In this document: positions 27,714 through 35,334 of the stretch, one piece after another
How positions within the stretch are numbered: the stretch's first letter is position 1
Layout: each line of letters begins with the position of its first letter
Assembly (NCBI GenBank): GCA_903873965.1
Contig: CAIQQO010000160.1
Location: forward strand, 1-42,479
Origin: an uncultured bacterium
Lineage (GTDB): Bacteria; Chloroflexota; Anaerolineae; J036; Brachytrichaceae
Reading direction: 5' to 3'
DNA: 42,479 bases
Program-made: the position numbers and the translations under genes
Notes under the pieces: generated by a model
Databases searched by the model: none
What the model saw: only the letters and a program-made list of their open reading frames with translations
What the model was told of the DNA's origin: nothing

Positions 27714-28703
27714 ATGAAAGTTGTTGTCTTAACAGACTTTAATGAAACCGCAAAGGGAATCATTCGTAGGGCTGCAATTGATGCAGAGTTTCATTTCTAC
27801 CCTACCACCAGCCTTAACGTGGTTCCTGAGCAGCTAATACGCGAAATGGACGTTTATTACACCCATTCGCCACTGCCATTACCAGAGCAGGCGCCGTTCT
27901 TGAGATGGGTACAGGCGCATTCTGCCGGCGTCGATCACCTGATCAGTAATCCCCTTTTTTTGCGCAAAAACCAAGCTGGTGCTAGCGCACCTGAAGTGAT
28001 CTTGACGACGGCATCCGGTGTTCATGGCATTAATATTACGGAATATATTGTGATGATGATGCTTGGGTTGGCACATCATCTCCCCGTCGCCTTCGGGATG
28101 ATGCATCAAGGAGAATGGGATGGTAATCGCGCGCGTTATATTCCAGCTGAACTATATGGTGCGACGGTTGGAATTATCGGTTATGGCGCTATCGGTGGCC
28201 GCACGGCGCAGATTTGCCGCGCTCTGGGGATGCAGGTGCTCGCCATGCGTAAGGGTATAAGTGGCCCTGGAGATTCAGATGAAGTCAAGTTCTATCAACG
28301 AAGTCAGTTGCATGCTATGTTGAGCCAGAGTGATTACGTCGTACTGGCTGCGCCGCTAACGCCGGAAACATACCGTATCATTGACAGCGAGGCGCTGGCA
28401 GCCATGAAGCGTACAGCCTGTCTGATTAATATCGGGCGAGGTGATCTAGTTGATGAGGCAGCACTGATAGCTGCGCTGAATGGAGGCGTTATTGCAGGTG
28501 CTGCGCTCGATGTGTTCGCGCGAGAACCGTTGCCTATGGACAGCCCACTGTGGAACATGGATAATGTCATCCTCACGCCGCACATTGCCGGTATTACGCC
28601 GAATTATGAACGCAGAGCGGCTGAGCTGTTCGCTTTGAATTTGCAGCACTTTCAGGCCGGCGAACGCCTTGTGAATCAAGTGGATATTGCTAGAGGATAC
28701 TGA
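27714..28703 (+). CDS. D-isomer-specific 2-hydroxyacid dehydrogenase
   Basis: A 329-residue NAD(P)-dependent dehydrogenase. The nucleotide-binding motif is TVGIIGYGAIGGRTAQICRALGMQVLAMRK (about 145-172). The catalytic Arg lies in LINIGRGDLVDEAALIAAL, the Glu in LDVFAREPLP, and the His in LTPHIAGITP. The family interconverts 2-keto and 2-hydroxy acids (glycerate, lactate, phosphoglycerate and others). The substrate cannot be told. It lacks the C-terminal ACT domain of long SerA. It lies 13 bp after the CAP-domain gene and 9 bp before the GT2 gene, so it may just share their transcript. No glycan role is evident. Confidence 0.9.
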   Translation: MKVVVLTDFNETAKGIIRRAAIDAEFHFYPTTSLNVVPEQLIREMDVYYTHSPLPLPEQAPFLRWVQAHSAGVDHLISNPLFLRKNQAGASAPEVILTTASGVHGINITEYIVMMMLGLAHHLPVAFGMMHQGEWDGNRARYIPAELYGATVGIIGYGAIGGRTAQICRALGMQVLAMRKGISGPGDSDEVKFYQRSQLHAMLSQSDYVVLAAPLTPETYRIIDSEALAAMKRTACLINIGRGDLVDEAALIAALNGGVIAGAALDVFAREPLPMDSPLWNMDNVILTPHIAGITPNYERRAAELFALNLQHFQAGERLVNQVDIARGY

Positions 28704-28712
28704 GTAAGAATC

Positions 28713-29381
28713 ATGAAGTTGTCAGTCATCATGCCCGTCTATAACGAAGCCGATACGATCGCTGAAATACTTCAGCGCGTTGCAGCCGTCCCCATTGAAA
28801 AGGAAATCGTCCTTGTCGACGACTGCTCGAAAGATGGCACGAGTGAGATCCTCAAGCAGCAAGGCCATATTCCTAACTTGCGAATTATCTCGCATAAAGT
28901 GAACGGTGGAAAGGGTGCGGCTGTTCAAACCGCTTTGCAGGAAATCTCGGGCGACATCGTCATTATTCAGGACGCTGATCTTGAATACAACCCGGATGAC
29001 TATCTGCGTCTCGTCGAACCCATCGTGACAGGCAGGACGAAAGTGGTCTATGGAGTGCGTCATCTGGGGACACAGAAGTGGTACATGGCGCTAGGCAACA
29101 AGTTTCTCTCATTAGTGACAAGCCTTCTATATGGCATTAAGGTGTCGGACATGGAAACCTGTTACAAGACCATGGCGCGCGAGGTGGTACAAGGGATGAC
29201 ATTGGATTGTCGGCGCTTTGACGTTGAGGCCGAAATAACCGCCAAAGTGACTCGCCGCGGTTACAGCATCATTGAAGTACCGATTTCTTACAATGCGCGC
29301 CACGAGCAAAAAAAACTATCACCGCTGGACGGCTGGCCTGCTATACGGGCTTTACTCAAGTATCGCTTTATCAAGATATAA
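28713..29381 (+). CDS. GT2 polyprenyl-phosphate sugar synthase-like (dolichyl-phosphate mannosyltransferase type)
   Basis: A 222-residue GT-A enzyme. It shows LSVIMPVYNEADTIAEIL, VLVDDCSKDGTSEIL, IIQDADLEYNPDDYLRLVEPI (the DxD site near 90), and YKTMAREVVQGM...CRRFDVEAEITAKVTRRGYSIIEVPISYNAR. The QDADLEY and GYSIIEVPISYNAR blocks are typical of DPM1-like enzymes, which charge a polyprenyl phosphate with a hexose from a nucleotide donor. No C-terminal membrane helices are present, as in the short soluble class. It is the last gene of the run that contains two GT-C enzymes needing such a donor, and a strong terminator follows immediately. Confidence 0.85.
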   Translation: MKLSVIMPVYNEADTIAEILQRVAAVPIEKEIVLVDDCSKDGTSEILKQQGHIPNLRIISHKVNGGKGAAVQTALQEISGDIVIIQDADLEYNPDDYLRLVEPIVTGRTKVVYGVRHLGTQKWYMALGNKFLSLVTSLLYGIKVSDMETCYKTMAREVVQGMTLDCRRFDVEAEITAKVTRRGYSIIEVPISYNARHEQKKLSPLDGWPAIRALLKYRFIKI

Positions 29382-29419
29382 AAAAAGCGGTAATCGGAGC
29401 CACCGATTACCGCTTTTTT
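29381..29419. terminator. Bidirectional intrinsic terminator between the GT2 gene and glnA
   Basis: A perfect 17-bp stem: the left arm is A6-GCGGTAATCGG (29381-29397), the loop AGCCA (29398-29402), and the right arm CCGATTACCGC-T6 (29403-29419). Each strand has a T-run after the GC-rich stem, so it can stop transcription from the rightward GT2 operon and the leftward glnA gene. The first A is also the last base of the GT2 stop codon. Confidence 0.95.
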
Positions 29420-29439
29420 GTTACCTTTCCATCCTGCGA

Positions 29440-30933
29440 TTACAGCTCGTAATACAGGTAGAACTCGTAAGGATGCGGGCGCAGGCGCACCGGATCGATT
29501 TCGCGGCTTCTCTTGTAAGCGATATAAACCTCGAGCAGGTCTTTGGTGAAGACACCCCCTTCGAGAAGGAAGGCATGATCTTTTTCGAGCGCGTCCAGTG
29601 CCTCTGGTAGGCTGCCCGGAACGGTCTTGACATGGGCCTTTTCTTCGGCCGACAACTCGAAAATGTCTACATCCAAAGGATCACCCGGATCGATTTTGTT
29701 GATGATGCCATCCAGACCAGCCATCAGCATTGCACTGAATGCCAGGTACGGATTCGCCAGCGGGTCAGGGCAGCGGAACTCGACGCGCTTGGCCTTTGGG
29801 TTCTGGCTGTACATCGGAATACGGCAGGCGGCTGACCGGTTGCGCTGTGAGAACACCAGGTTAACGGGTGCTTCGTAGCCGGGTACCAGTCGGCGGTATG
29901 AGTTTGTCGTGGGTGACGTGAGTGCCAGTAGCGCGGGGGCATGCTTCAGCAATCCACCGATATACCACTTGGCCATCTGTGAGATGCCAGCATAGCCAGC
30001 GGGATCAGAGAACAGCGGTTTGCCAGCAGTCCACAAACTCTGGTGCACGTGCATACCGGAACCGTTATCGGAAAACAGCGGCTTTGGCATGAAGGTAGCC
30101 GTCTTTCCATTTCGGGCAGCTACATTGTGTATGACGTATTTGTAAGTCAGCATCTGATCGGCCATGCGCGTTAATGTGCCGTAACGCATGTCGATTTCGC
30201 ACTGTCCGGCAGTGGCGACTTCGTGGTGATGCGTCTCAATGTCAATGCCAAGGGCAATCAACGTCATGGTCATCTGAGTGCGAATGTCCTGCAGTGTATC
30301 GATTGGCGCGACGGGGAAGTAACCTTCCTTATAGCGGGGGCGATGACCCAGGTTGGGTTTGCCATCATTCGGGCGGCCGCTGTTCCATGCACCTTCGTCG
30401 CTGTCGATGAAGTAATAACCACTATACTGATTCTGGTCGAACCGTACAGAGTCGAAGATAAAAAATTCGGCTTCAGGACCAAAATAGGCGTTATCGGCCA
30501 GGCCGGTCTTCTTTACGTAAGCTTCCGCCTTCTGTGCCACATGGCGCGGATCGCGTGAGTAGGGTTCGCCTGTAATAGGATCCTTCACATTACATATCAT
30601 GGACAGGGTGGGGACCCCGGTCGAGAAAGGATCAATCACTGCAGTCGATGGATCGGGGAAGAGCAGCATATCGCTCTCCTGAATCGCCTGGAAGCCTCGG
30701 ATCGAAGAACCGTCAAAGCCAACACCCTCGACAAACTGGTCTTCACCAAACTGATTAATGGGAATAGTGAAGTGGTGCCACTGACCAGGCAAATCCACAA
30801 ATTTCAGGTCAATCTGTGCCACTTTTCGAGCCTTTGCAAACTCGAGCGCTTCAGCGCCCGTAGTGGGCGTTGAGGCTGGTGTTAACCCGCCACCGGGCAG
30901 ACTCTCTGAAGGTACAGCTAATTTTTCGCTCAT
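29440..30933 (-). CDS. glnA: Glutamine synthetase type I, adenylylation Tyr replaced by Phe
   Basis: A 497-residue enzyme making glutamine from glutamate, ammonia and ATP. Signatures are [21 protein letters not shown] near the N terminus, [11 protein letters not shown] (metal-binding Glu), [13 protein letters not shown], the ATP region [45 protein letters not shown], and [19 protein letters not shown]. Length and the GSGMHVHQS region fit the dodecameric GSI class. The segment aligned with the E. coli adenylylation loop (NLYDLPPEE) reads DIFELSAEE. Phe425 therefore stands where the modified Tyr397 would be, and control by adenylylation is unlikely. A 22-residue Ser/Pro-rich N-terminal tail is extra. 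A good Shine-Dalgarno (AAGGAG) precedes the ATG. A promoter and terminator lie upstream. Confidence 0.96.
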   Translation of the reverse strand: MSEKLAVPSESLPGGGLTPASTPTTGAEALEFAKARKVAQIDLKFVDLPGQWHHFTIPINQFGEDQFVEGVGFDGSSIRGFQAIQESDMLLFPDPSTAVIDPFSTGVPTLSMICNVKDPITGEPYSRDPRHVAQKAEAYVKKTGLADNAYFGPEAEFFIFDSVRFDQNQYSGYYFIDSDEGAWNSGRPNDGKPNLGHRPRYKEGYFPVAPIDTLQDIRTQMTMTLIALGIDIETHHHEVATAGQCEIDMRYGTLTRMADQMLTYKYVIHNVAARNGKTATFMPKPLFSDNGSGMHVHQSLWTAGKPLFSDPAGYAGISQMAKWYIGGLLKHAPALLALTSPTTNSYRRLVPGYEAPVNLVFSQRNRSAACRIPMYSQNPKAKRVEFRCPDPLANPYLAFSAMLMAGLDGIINKIDPGDPLDVDIFELSAEEKAHVKTVPGSLPEALDALEKDHAFLLEGGVFTKDLLEVYIAYKRSREIDPVRLRPHPYEFYLYYEL

Positions 30934-31165
30934 ATTTCTCCTTGTTTACTTTATCAGTTCTCCGTATATGATTCCGATCCTGGCTATTGATGACGCATGC
31001 TATTCCCAAGTGCTGATCTTCGTTACCTTCATACTCGCGTGGAAGTAAGTCGCTGGGAAAAATAAAAACGTGATGGCGATTTCTCATATGAGAACAACCA
31101 TCACGTCCAGGTGCACTGCGTCGAAAAGATTCGTGGTATCAAGATCATCAAGAATCTGGATACGA
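30934..31165 (-). promoter_or_regulatory. glnA leader region (candidate attenuator or small RNA)
   Basis: This covers most of the 320-bp gene-free stretch between glnA and the YbbR gene. Transcription from the minus-strand promoter at 31172-31199 would start near 31165 and meet an intrinsic terminator at about 31058-31106 before reaching glnA. The first 60 nt contain a small hairpin, GTATC-C-AGAT...ATCT-T-GATAC, and a CGAA/TTCG mini-stem. The remaining roughly 120 nt up to the ATG show no clear structure beyond the Shine-Dalgarno. It could be a regulated leader or a separate RNA of about 105 nt. No known riboswitch consensus was recognised. Confidence 0.5.
31058..31106 (-). terminator. Intrinsic terminator within the glnA leader
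   Basis: Read on the minus strand, ACGTGATGG (31106-31098) pairs with CCATCACGT (31076-31068). An inner palindrome TTCTCATATGAGAA (31094-31081) stacks on top, and TTTTATTTTT follows the stem directly. There is no T-run on the plus-strand side, so it acts only on leftward transcripts. No gene lies upstream of it on that strand, so it must end a leader or a small RNA. Confidence 0.85.
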
Positions 31166-31171
31166 GGCCGT

Positions 31172-31199
31172 ATTATATGGCGCTCGTGATTTTCGTCAA
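31172..31199 (-). promoter_or_regulatory. Sigma-70-type promoter reading toward glnA
   Basis: On the minus strand TTGACG (31199-31194) and TATAAT (31177-31172) are separated by 16 bp, 11 of 12 matches to consensus. It is the best promoter in the gene-free stretch and points to glnA about 230 bp downstream. Confidence 0.8.
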
Positions 31200-31255
31200 G
31201 GTCTCAAATCGATAAATGTTGCTACTTCCCGCCACCAGGATGAATTGCGCCTGTG

Positions 31256-32509
31256 ATGGCGCTTATAATGGCGACAATGGTTCGCTGGCTCGTCAACAAT
31301 CTCGGCCTGATGTTACTTGCGCTCTTCTTTGGCTTTGGCGCGTGGGCGATATCGACAGTGCAGGATGATCCTATAGTCAATGACCGCATTACTATCAGGG
31401 TGGTTAAGCTGGGTGAAAACCTGCTGGGCGGTAATATCTGGACTGGCACTGTACCCTCGTCAATAGCAGCGGAGGTTCGTGCTCCTCGAAGTGTCATTAA
31501 CAAACTGAATGCAGCCAGCTTGAAATTGGATGTTGACTTCAGCAAGATGACCATTGGCGACAACACCATCTCGCTCGCGCCCAAACTCCAGATGGATCAG
31601 GTTGTCATCATTTCATCGGAGCCTCTGACTGCGGTTGTCAGAATTGAGCGCATGGTTTCAACGCGATTGCCAATCCGGATCAGTGTCATTGGTACACCGG
31701 CACTGGGTTTTCGCGCCGGAATCCCAACATCGATTCCCTATCAGGTAACGATAACAGGATCTGAAGAGATTATCTCGCGTGTGGTGGGTGCCAACGTGAT
31801 TGTCTCAGTCGATGGGGCGCGCGCATCAGTAGAGCAGCAGGTGCGAGCGTATGCGCGTGACGCTAATGGCGAGATCGTCGGCAGTGTACAGATTGTTCCG
31901 GAAACCGTTTCAGTTCGCGTACTCATGGAGCAATTGAGTAACTATCGCGACCTGGCTGTCCTGATCAAAAAGAAGGGACAACCTTCTGAGGGCTATGCGG
32001 TGACCGATGTATCAGTTGATCCGGTTATTGTCACGGTATATGGGCCGGTCGAGGCAGTGCAGGCTACCAAGGGCTATATCGAGACACTCGAAGTTGACAT
32101 CAACAGCGCCAAGAGTGATGTTGACGAACAAGTCGGACTGGACATACCTGCCGGAGTCTCTCTCGTATCGGAAAAACAGACGAGTGTCCGCGTACATATT
32201 CGGATACAACCATTAATGGGGACGCGCACAATCAAGCGCAAACCGGTGCTGATTGGTCTCACGTCTACTTATAGCAGTACTGTTTCACCAGATACTGCCG
32301 ATATTTTGCTGAATGGCCCGTTGCCAAAACTGAATACTCTTACGGACAGTGATGTCGTTATCGAGATGGATGTTACCGGGCTTGGCATTGGTGTGCACCA
32401 ACTGACGCCGAAGGTGAGGGTGCCTGAGGGGATAACGGCGCAGAGTGTATTACCGGCAACAATGCAGGTGGAATTGAGCTCAGGCAACCCACCCAAAATT
32501 GTTCCATAA
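31256..32509 (+). CDS. YbbR/CdaR-domain protein
   Basis: A 417-residue protein with one N-terminal membrane helix (VRWLVNNLGLMLLALFFGFGAWAIS) followed by about four YbbR repeats of some 85 residues each, spanning about 30-415. Repeat hallmarks include ...GYAVTDVSVDPVIVTVYGPVEAV and ...IVPETVSVRV. YbbR (CdaR) proteins sit outside the membrane and, in Firmicutes, regulate the diadenylate cyclase CdaA made by the adjacent gene. Here the upstream neighbour is glnA, on the other strand, and no cdaA is in the window. The start could be GTG 31253, ATG 31256, 31268 or 31277. AGGA at 31237-31240 favours the first two. Two surface glycosidases follow. Confidence 0.85.
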   Translation: MALIMATMVRWLVNNLGLMLLALFFGFGAWAISTVQDDPIVNDRITIRVVKLGENLLGGNIWTGTVPSSIAAEVRAPRSVINKLNAASLKLDVDFSKMTIGDNTISLAPKLQMDQVVIISSEPLTAVVRIERMVSTRLPIRISVIGTPALGFRAGIPTSIPYQVTITGSEEIISRVVGANVIVSVDGARASVEQQVRAYARDANGEIVGSVQIVPETVSVRVLMEQLSNYRDLAVLIKKKGQPSEGYAVTDVSVDPVIVTVYGPVEAVQATKGYIETLEVDINSAKSDVDEQVGLDIPAGVSLVSEKQTSVRVHIRIQPLMGTRTIKRKPVLIGLTSTYSSTVSPDTADILLNGPLPKLNTLTDSDVVIEMDVTGLGIGVHQLTPKVRVPEGITAQSVLPATMQVELSSGNPPKIVP

Positions 32510-32580
32510 CAATCGTGCACTGACCGTCAGGTTGCCGGTGGTTATAGACGGTAGTCTGCATGATAAAATCCTGATTCTTC

Positions 32581-34092
32581 ATGAGTCGCTATACATTCAA
32601 CCCAAAAATCGACCCAAGTCGCGACCGCAGAAGGCGTCTTCTATTAGGCGCCTTAGCCTTTGCGGTGGTTCTCGTCGTCGGCGTCGCGTTGTTCATCATA
32701 GGCATCCGAGGACTAACGGGTAGTGGTATTCTTCCCGCTAGTCGCGCCCCTTCCAGCACGGGTTTCGTTGCTAACGTGACGATCTTTGCACCCAATGTAA
32801 CCATGCTGCCTGGAACGCCGTCAGGTGCTACCAAATCCACGGCACAAGCACTGGTAGCGACTTCGGCCAGTGCGCCGGCAGGTACTGTTGCATCAGGAGT
32901 AGCTCCGACTGCGACTGTGCAATCCCAAGTCAGCCAGACGCCAGCGGTTCCCGCTGTTGCAGATCCGCGGGGGGCATTGCCCGGTATGGCTGATTTCTCT
33001 TGTCCCAAGCCTCATATAGCCCCGGCGAACTTTGGATATGGCATCCAGAGCAACTGGCCTGTTGGTAATATTGGTTATTGGAACACCGTGATGTCTGATC
33101 GGTTAAAACTGAATTGGACCAAGGCGCAGGTGCGTTGGAAGGACTTTCAACCTGACCGAAATGACTGGTCTAAAGCCCAAAACAACTGGCAATTGCTGGA
33201 CGCCTTTACGGCTGATGCGAACAAGAAGGGCTTGAATATTATGTATGGCGTGATTGATGCACCCGAATGGGCACGCAGTACGATCGTCCCCCAAAAGACC
33301 GGTCCACCAGATGATTACTCACTCGCTGCGAAGTTCTTCGAGAAGGTGGTTGCACGTTATAAGGGTTGTGTGCAGGCGATTGAAGTTTGGAATGAGATGA
33401 ACATTGATCGCGAGTGGACAACTCCTTCCGGCGATATTACAGGCGCAGCGTACGTTAAGTTTCTGAATGCGGTAGTGCCAACGATTCGTGCAGTTGATCC
33501 CAGCCTGATGGTGGTCATGGGCGCACTTGCACCTACAGGGATTAATGCCCCTGGTCAATCTCAAGATGATTTTAGTTATATGGACCAGTTTGTCGCTGCC
33601 GGTGGGCCCAATCTGGTGGACTGTATCGGTGTGCACTTGAATGGGTATAACATGCCCCCAGACAAGGATTGGGATGCAGGTTATAACAACCCGTCTGCCA
33701 GTTTCCGCGGCCCGTTTGATGGCCCTCATCATTCCTGGTCATTCAAAAGCACGTTATATGGCTATTACCAACGCACTAACAAGCCGCAGTGTGTGACAGA
33801 GTTCGGCTGGGCGTCCATGGAAAATCTGGGTGTTAGCGGAAATCCACCAGGGTTTGAGTTTGCACTCGACAACACGGAAAAACAGCAGGCAGAATGGATT
33901 GTCAAGGGCTTCCAAATGATGCGTGAATCTGGATTTGTGCGCTTTGGTATGGTTTTTAACCTCGATTACATCCAGAAGATTGGACAGAAGCCCAATGAAG
34001 CTGGCGGTGATCCAGCGACCTATAGTGTGATCCGTCCCGATGGAGCACCCAGGCCAGCCTTTGACGCCATTGCAAATATGGCAAAGCCCTGA
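32581..34092 (+). CDS. Membrane-anchored GH-A clan glycoside hydrolase-like protein
   Basis: A 503-residue protein. A basic N terminus (SRDRRRR) and one membrane helix (20-42) are followed by a Ala/Thr/Ser/Pro linker (about 45-130) and a TIM-barrel domain (145-500). The barrel shows WNTVMSDRLKLNWTKAQVRWKDFQP, GLNIMYGVIDAPEWAR, AIEVWNEMNIDREW with the probable acid/base Glu272, and CVTEFGWASM with the probable nucleophile Glu407. NE on strand 4 and E on strand 7 define clan GH-A (GH5/GH39-like). The exact family and substrate are not recognisable. The barrel should face outside. No Shine-Dalgarno is visible. TAAAAT lies 11 bp before the ATG. It is followed 27 bp later by a second, lipid-anchored relative. 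Confidence 0.8.
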   Translation: MSRYTFNPKIDPSRDRRRRLLLGALAFAVVLVVGVALFIIGIRGLTGSGILPASRAPSSTGFVANVTIFAPNVTMLPGTPSGATKSTAQALVATSASAPAGTVASGVAPTATVQSQVSQTPAVPAVADPRGALPGMADFSCPKPHIAPANFGYGIQSNWPVGNIGYWNTVMSDRLKLNWTKAQVRWKDFQPDRNDWSKAQNNWQLLDAFTADANKKGLNIMYGVIDAPEWARSTIVPQKTGPPDDYSLAAKFFEKVVARYKGCVQAIEVWNEMNIDREWTTPSGDITGAAYVKFLNAVVPTIRAVDPSLMVVMGALAPTGINAPGQSQDDFSYMDQFVAAGGPNLVDCIGVHLNGYNMPPDKDWDAGYNNPSASFRGPFDGPHHSWSFKSTLYGYYQRTNKPQCVTEFGWASMENLGVSGNPPGFEFALDNTEKQQAEWIVKGFQMMRESGFVRFGMVFNLDYIQKIGQKPNEAGGDPATYSVIRPDGAPRPAFDAIANMAKP

Positions 34093-34119
34093 CGTGGGTT
34101 ATAAATCCTGTCAGCTTGC

Positions 34120-35259
34120 ATGAAAGTCAATAAGGCGAGAGCATTTGTTGTTGCCCTGATCATGATACTAACAGGGTGTGCCGTGTTCACGCCTGGAACG
34201 GCTGCACCACCTCCAACACCCTATCCACGCAGTCGTGTGGCGTCTCCGGATTACGGCCTGGAGGCGTATCTGTGGTGGAAACCTGAAATCGCCACTCGCG
34301 ATCTTGGTCTGATTCGTGATGCTGGGTTCTCTTGGGTGAAACAAACCTTTGCGTGGCGAGACATCGAGACTGACAAAGACCATTTCGATTGGAGCCACGC
34401 GGATGAAACAGTGATGCTCGCAGAACACTTCGGGCTTAAGCTACTGATCCGCTTAGATCGTGATCCGTGGTGGGATCGCACTTACGCTGATGGCAAAGGT
34501 ATTGCCAGTGGGCCACCCAAGGACCTAGGTCACTTTACTCATTTCTGCTCGGTGATCGCGGAACGCTATAAAGGAAGGGTAGGGGCTTATCAAGTCTGGA
34601 ATGAACCTAATCTTTCCCGGGAATGGGGCGGCAATCCCCCCGATCCTGCGCAATATACCGAAATGCTGCGTCAGTGCTATCTGGCTATCAAGGCGGTGGA
34701 CTCTTCGGCGTTGGTCATAAGTGCCGGGCTTGCACCTACTGGGAATGGACCGCCAGATGCGATGCCGCACGTCGAGTTTCTGCAAGGAATGTACGCAGCT
34801 GGTGCGGCGTCCTACTTTGACCTGCTGGGTGTCAATGCGCCCGGTTTCAAGGCGGCGCCGGAGACCTCACCCTCGGATGTAGCAGCAAATCCAGTGCTGG
34901 GTGGTCAACGTTTCTTTGCCTTTCGTGGTGTTGAGGATATGCGCGCAATCATGGTGCAACATGGCGACAGTGATAAGCAGGTAGCTATCCTCGAGTTTGG
35001 CTGGACATCCGATACTATCCACAAGGATTACGCGTGGTTTGCTGTCGATGAAACCACAAAAGCGGATTATCTTGTGCGTGCTTATCAATACGCGAAATTG
35101 CACTGGCAACCATGGATTGGCCCAATGATCGCCCTGTCCCTGCCGCAATATGACTGGACGGCGGACAACGAACAATATTGGTGGTCGATCATTGATCCGG
35201 CATACCCGCGTACAGTCACCCGCCCTGCTTATGTTGCTCTTAAAAAGATGACGAAATAG
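34120..35259 (+). CDS. GH-A clan glycoside hydrolase-like lipoprotein
   Basis: A 379-residue predicted lipoprotein. The signal peptide ends in lipobox ILTGC, so Cys20 is lipidated, and a Pro/Thr linker follows (24-38). The TIM barrel has DAGFSWVKQTFAWRDIE, GLKLLIRLDRDPWW, YQVWNEPNLSREWGG (acid/base Glu162) and AILEFGWTSDT (nucleophile Glu292). It is a diverged relative of the upstream protein, with matching order of SAGLAPTG/MGALAPTG, NE and EFGW blocks, so the pair arose by duplication or joint recruitment. Both would sit on the outer face of the cytoplasmic membrane. Trimming the cell's own glycan is as likely as feeding on foreign polysaccharide. The kinase gene starts 75 bp downstream. 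Confidence 0.82.
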   Translation: MKVNKARAFVVALIMILTGCAVFTPGTAAPPPTPYPRSRVASPDYGLEAYLWWKPEIATRDLGLIRDAGFSWVKQTFAWRDIETDKDHFDWSHADETVMLAEHFGLKLLIRLDRDPWWDRTYADGKGIASGPPKDLGHFTHFCSVIAERYKGRVGAYQVWNEPNLSREWGGNPPDPAQYTEMLRQCYLAIKAVDSSALVISAGLAPTGNGPPDAMPHVEFLQGMYAAGAASYFDLLGVNAPGFKAAPETSPSDVAANPVLGGQRFFAFRGVEDMRAIMVQHGDSDKQVAILEFGWTSDTIHKDYAWFAVDETTKADYLVRAYQYAKLHWQPWIGPMIALSLPQYDWTADNEQYWWSIIDPAYPRTVTRPAYVALKKMTK

Positions 35260-35334
35260 TCGCGGACGTCACGACTGCCATTTGCGGATTATTGCAGCTA
35301 AAATAAGGCTCGAACTAAATGCTGGTAATACGCC

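Noticed and set aside
31058-31165. 4.5S (SRP) RNA or 6S RNA as the identity of the short RNA upstream of glnA
   Set aside because: The SRP GGAA-tetraloop domain is absent, and the long imperfect duplex with central bubble of 6S RNA cannot be drawn.
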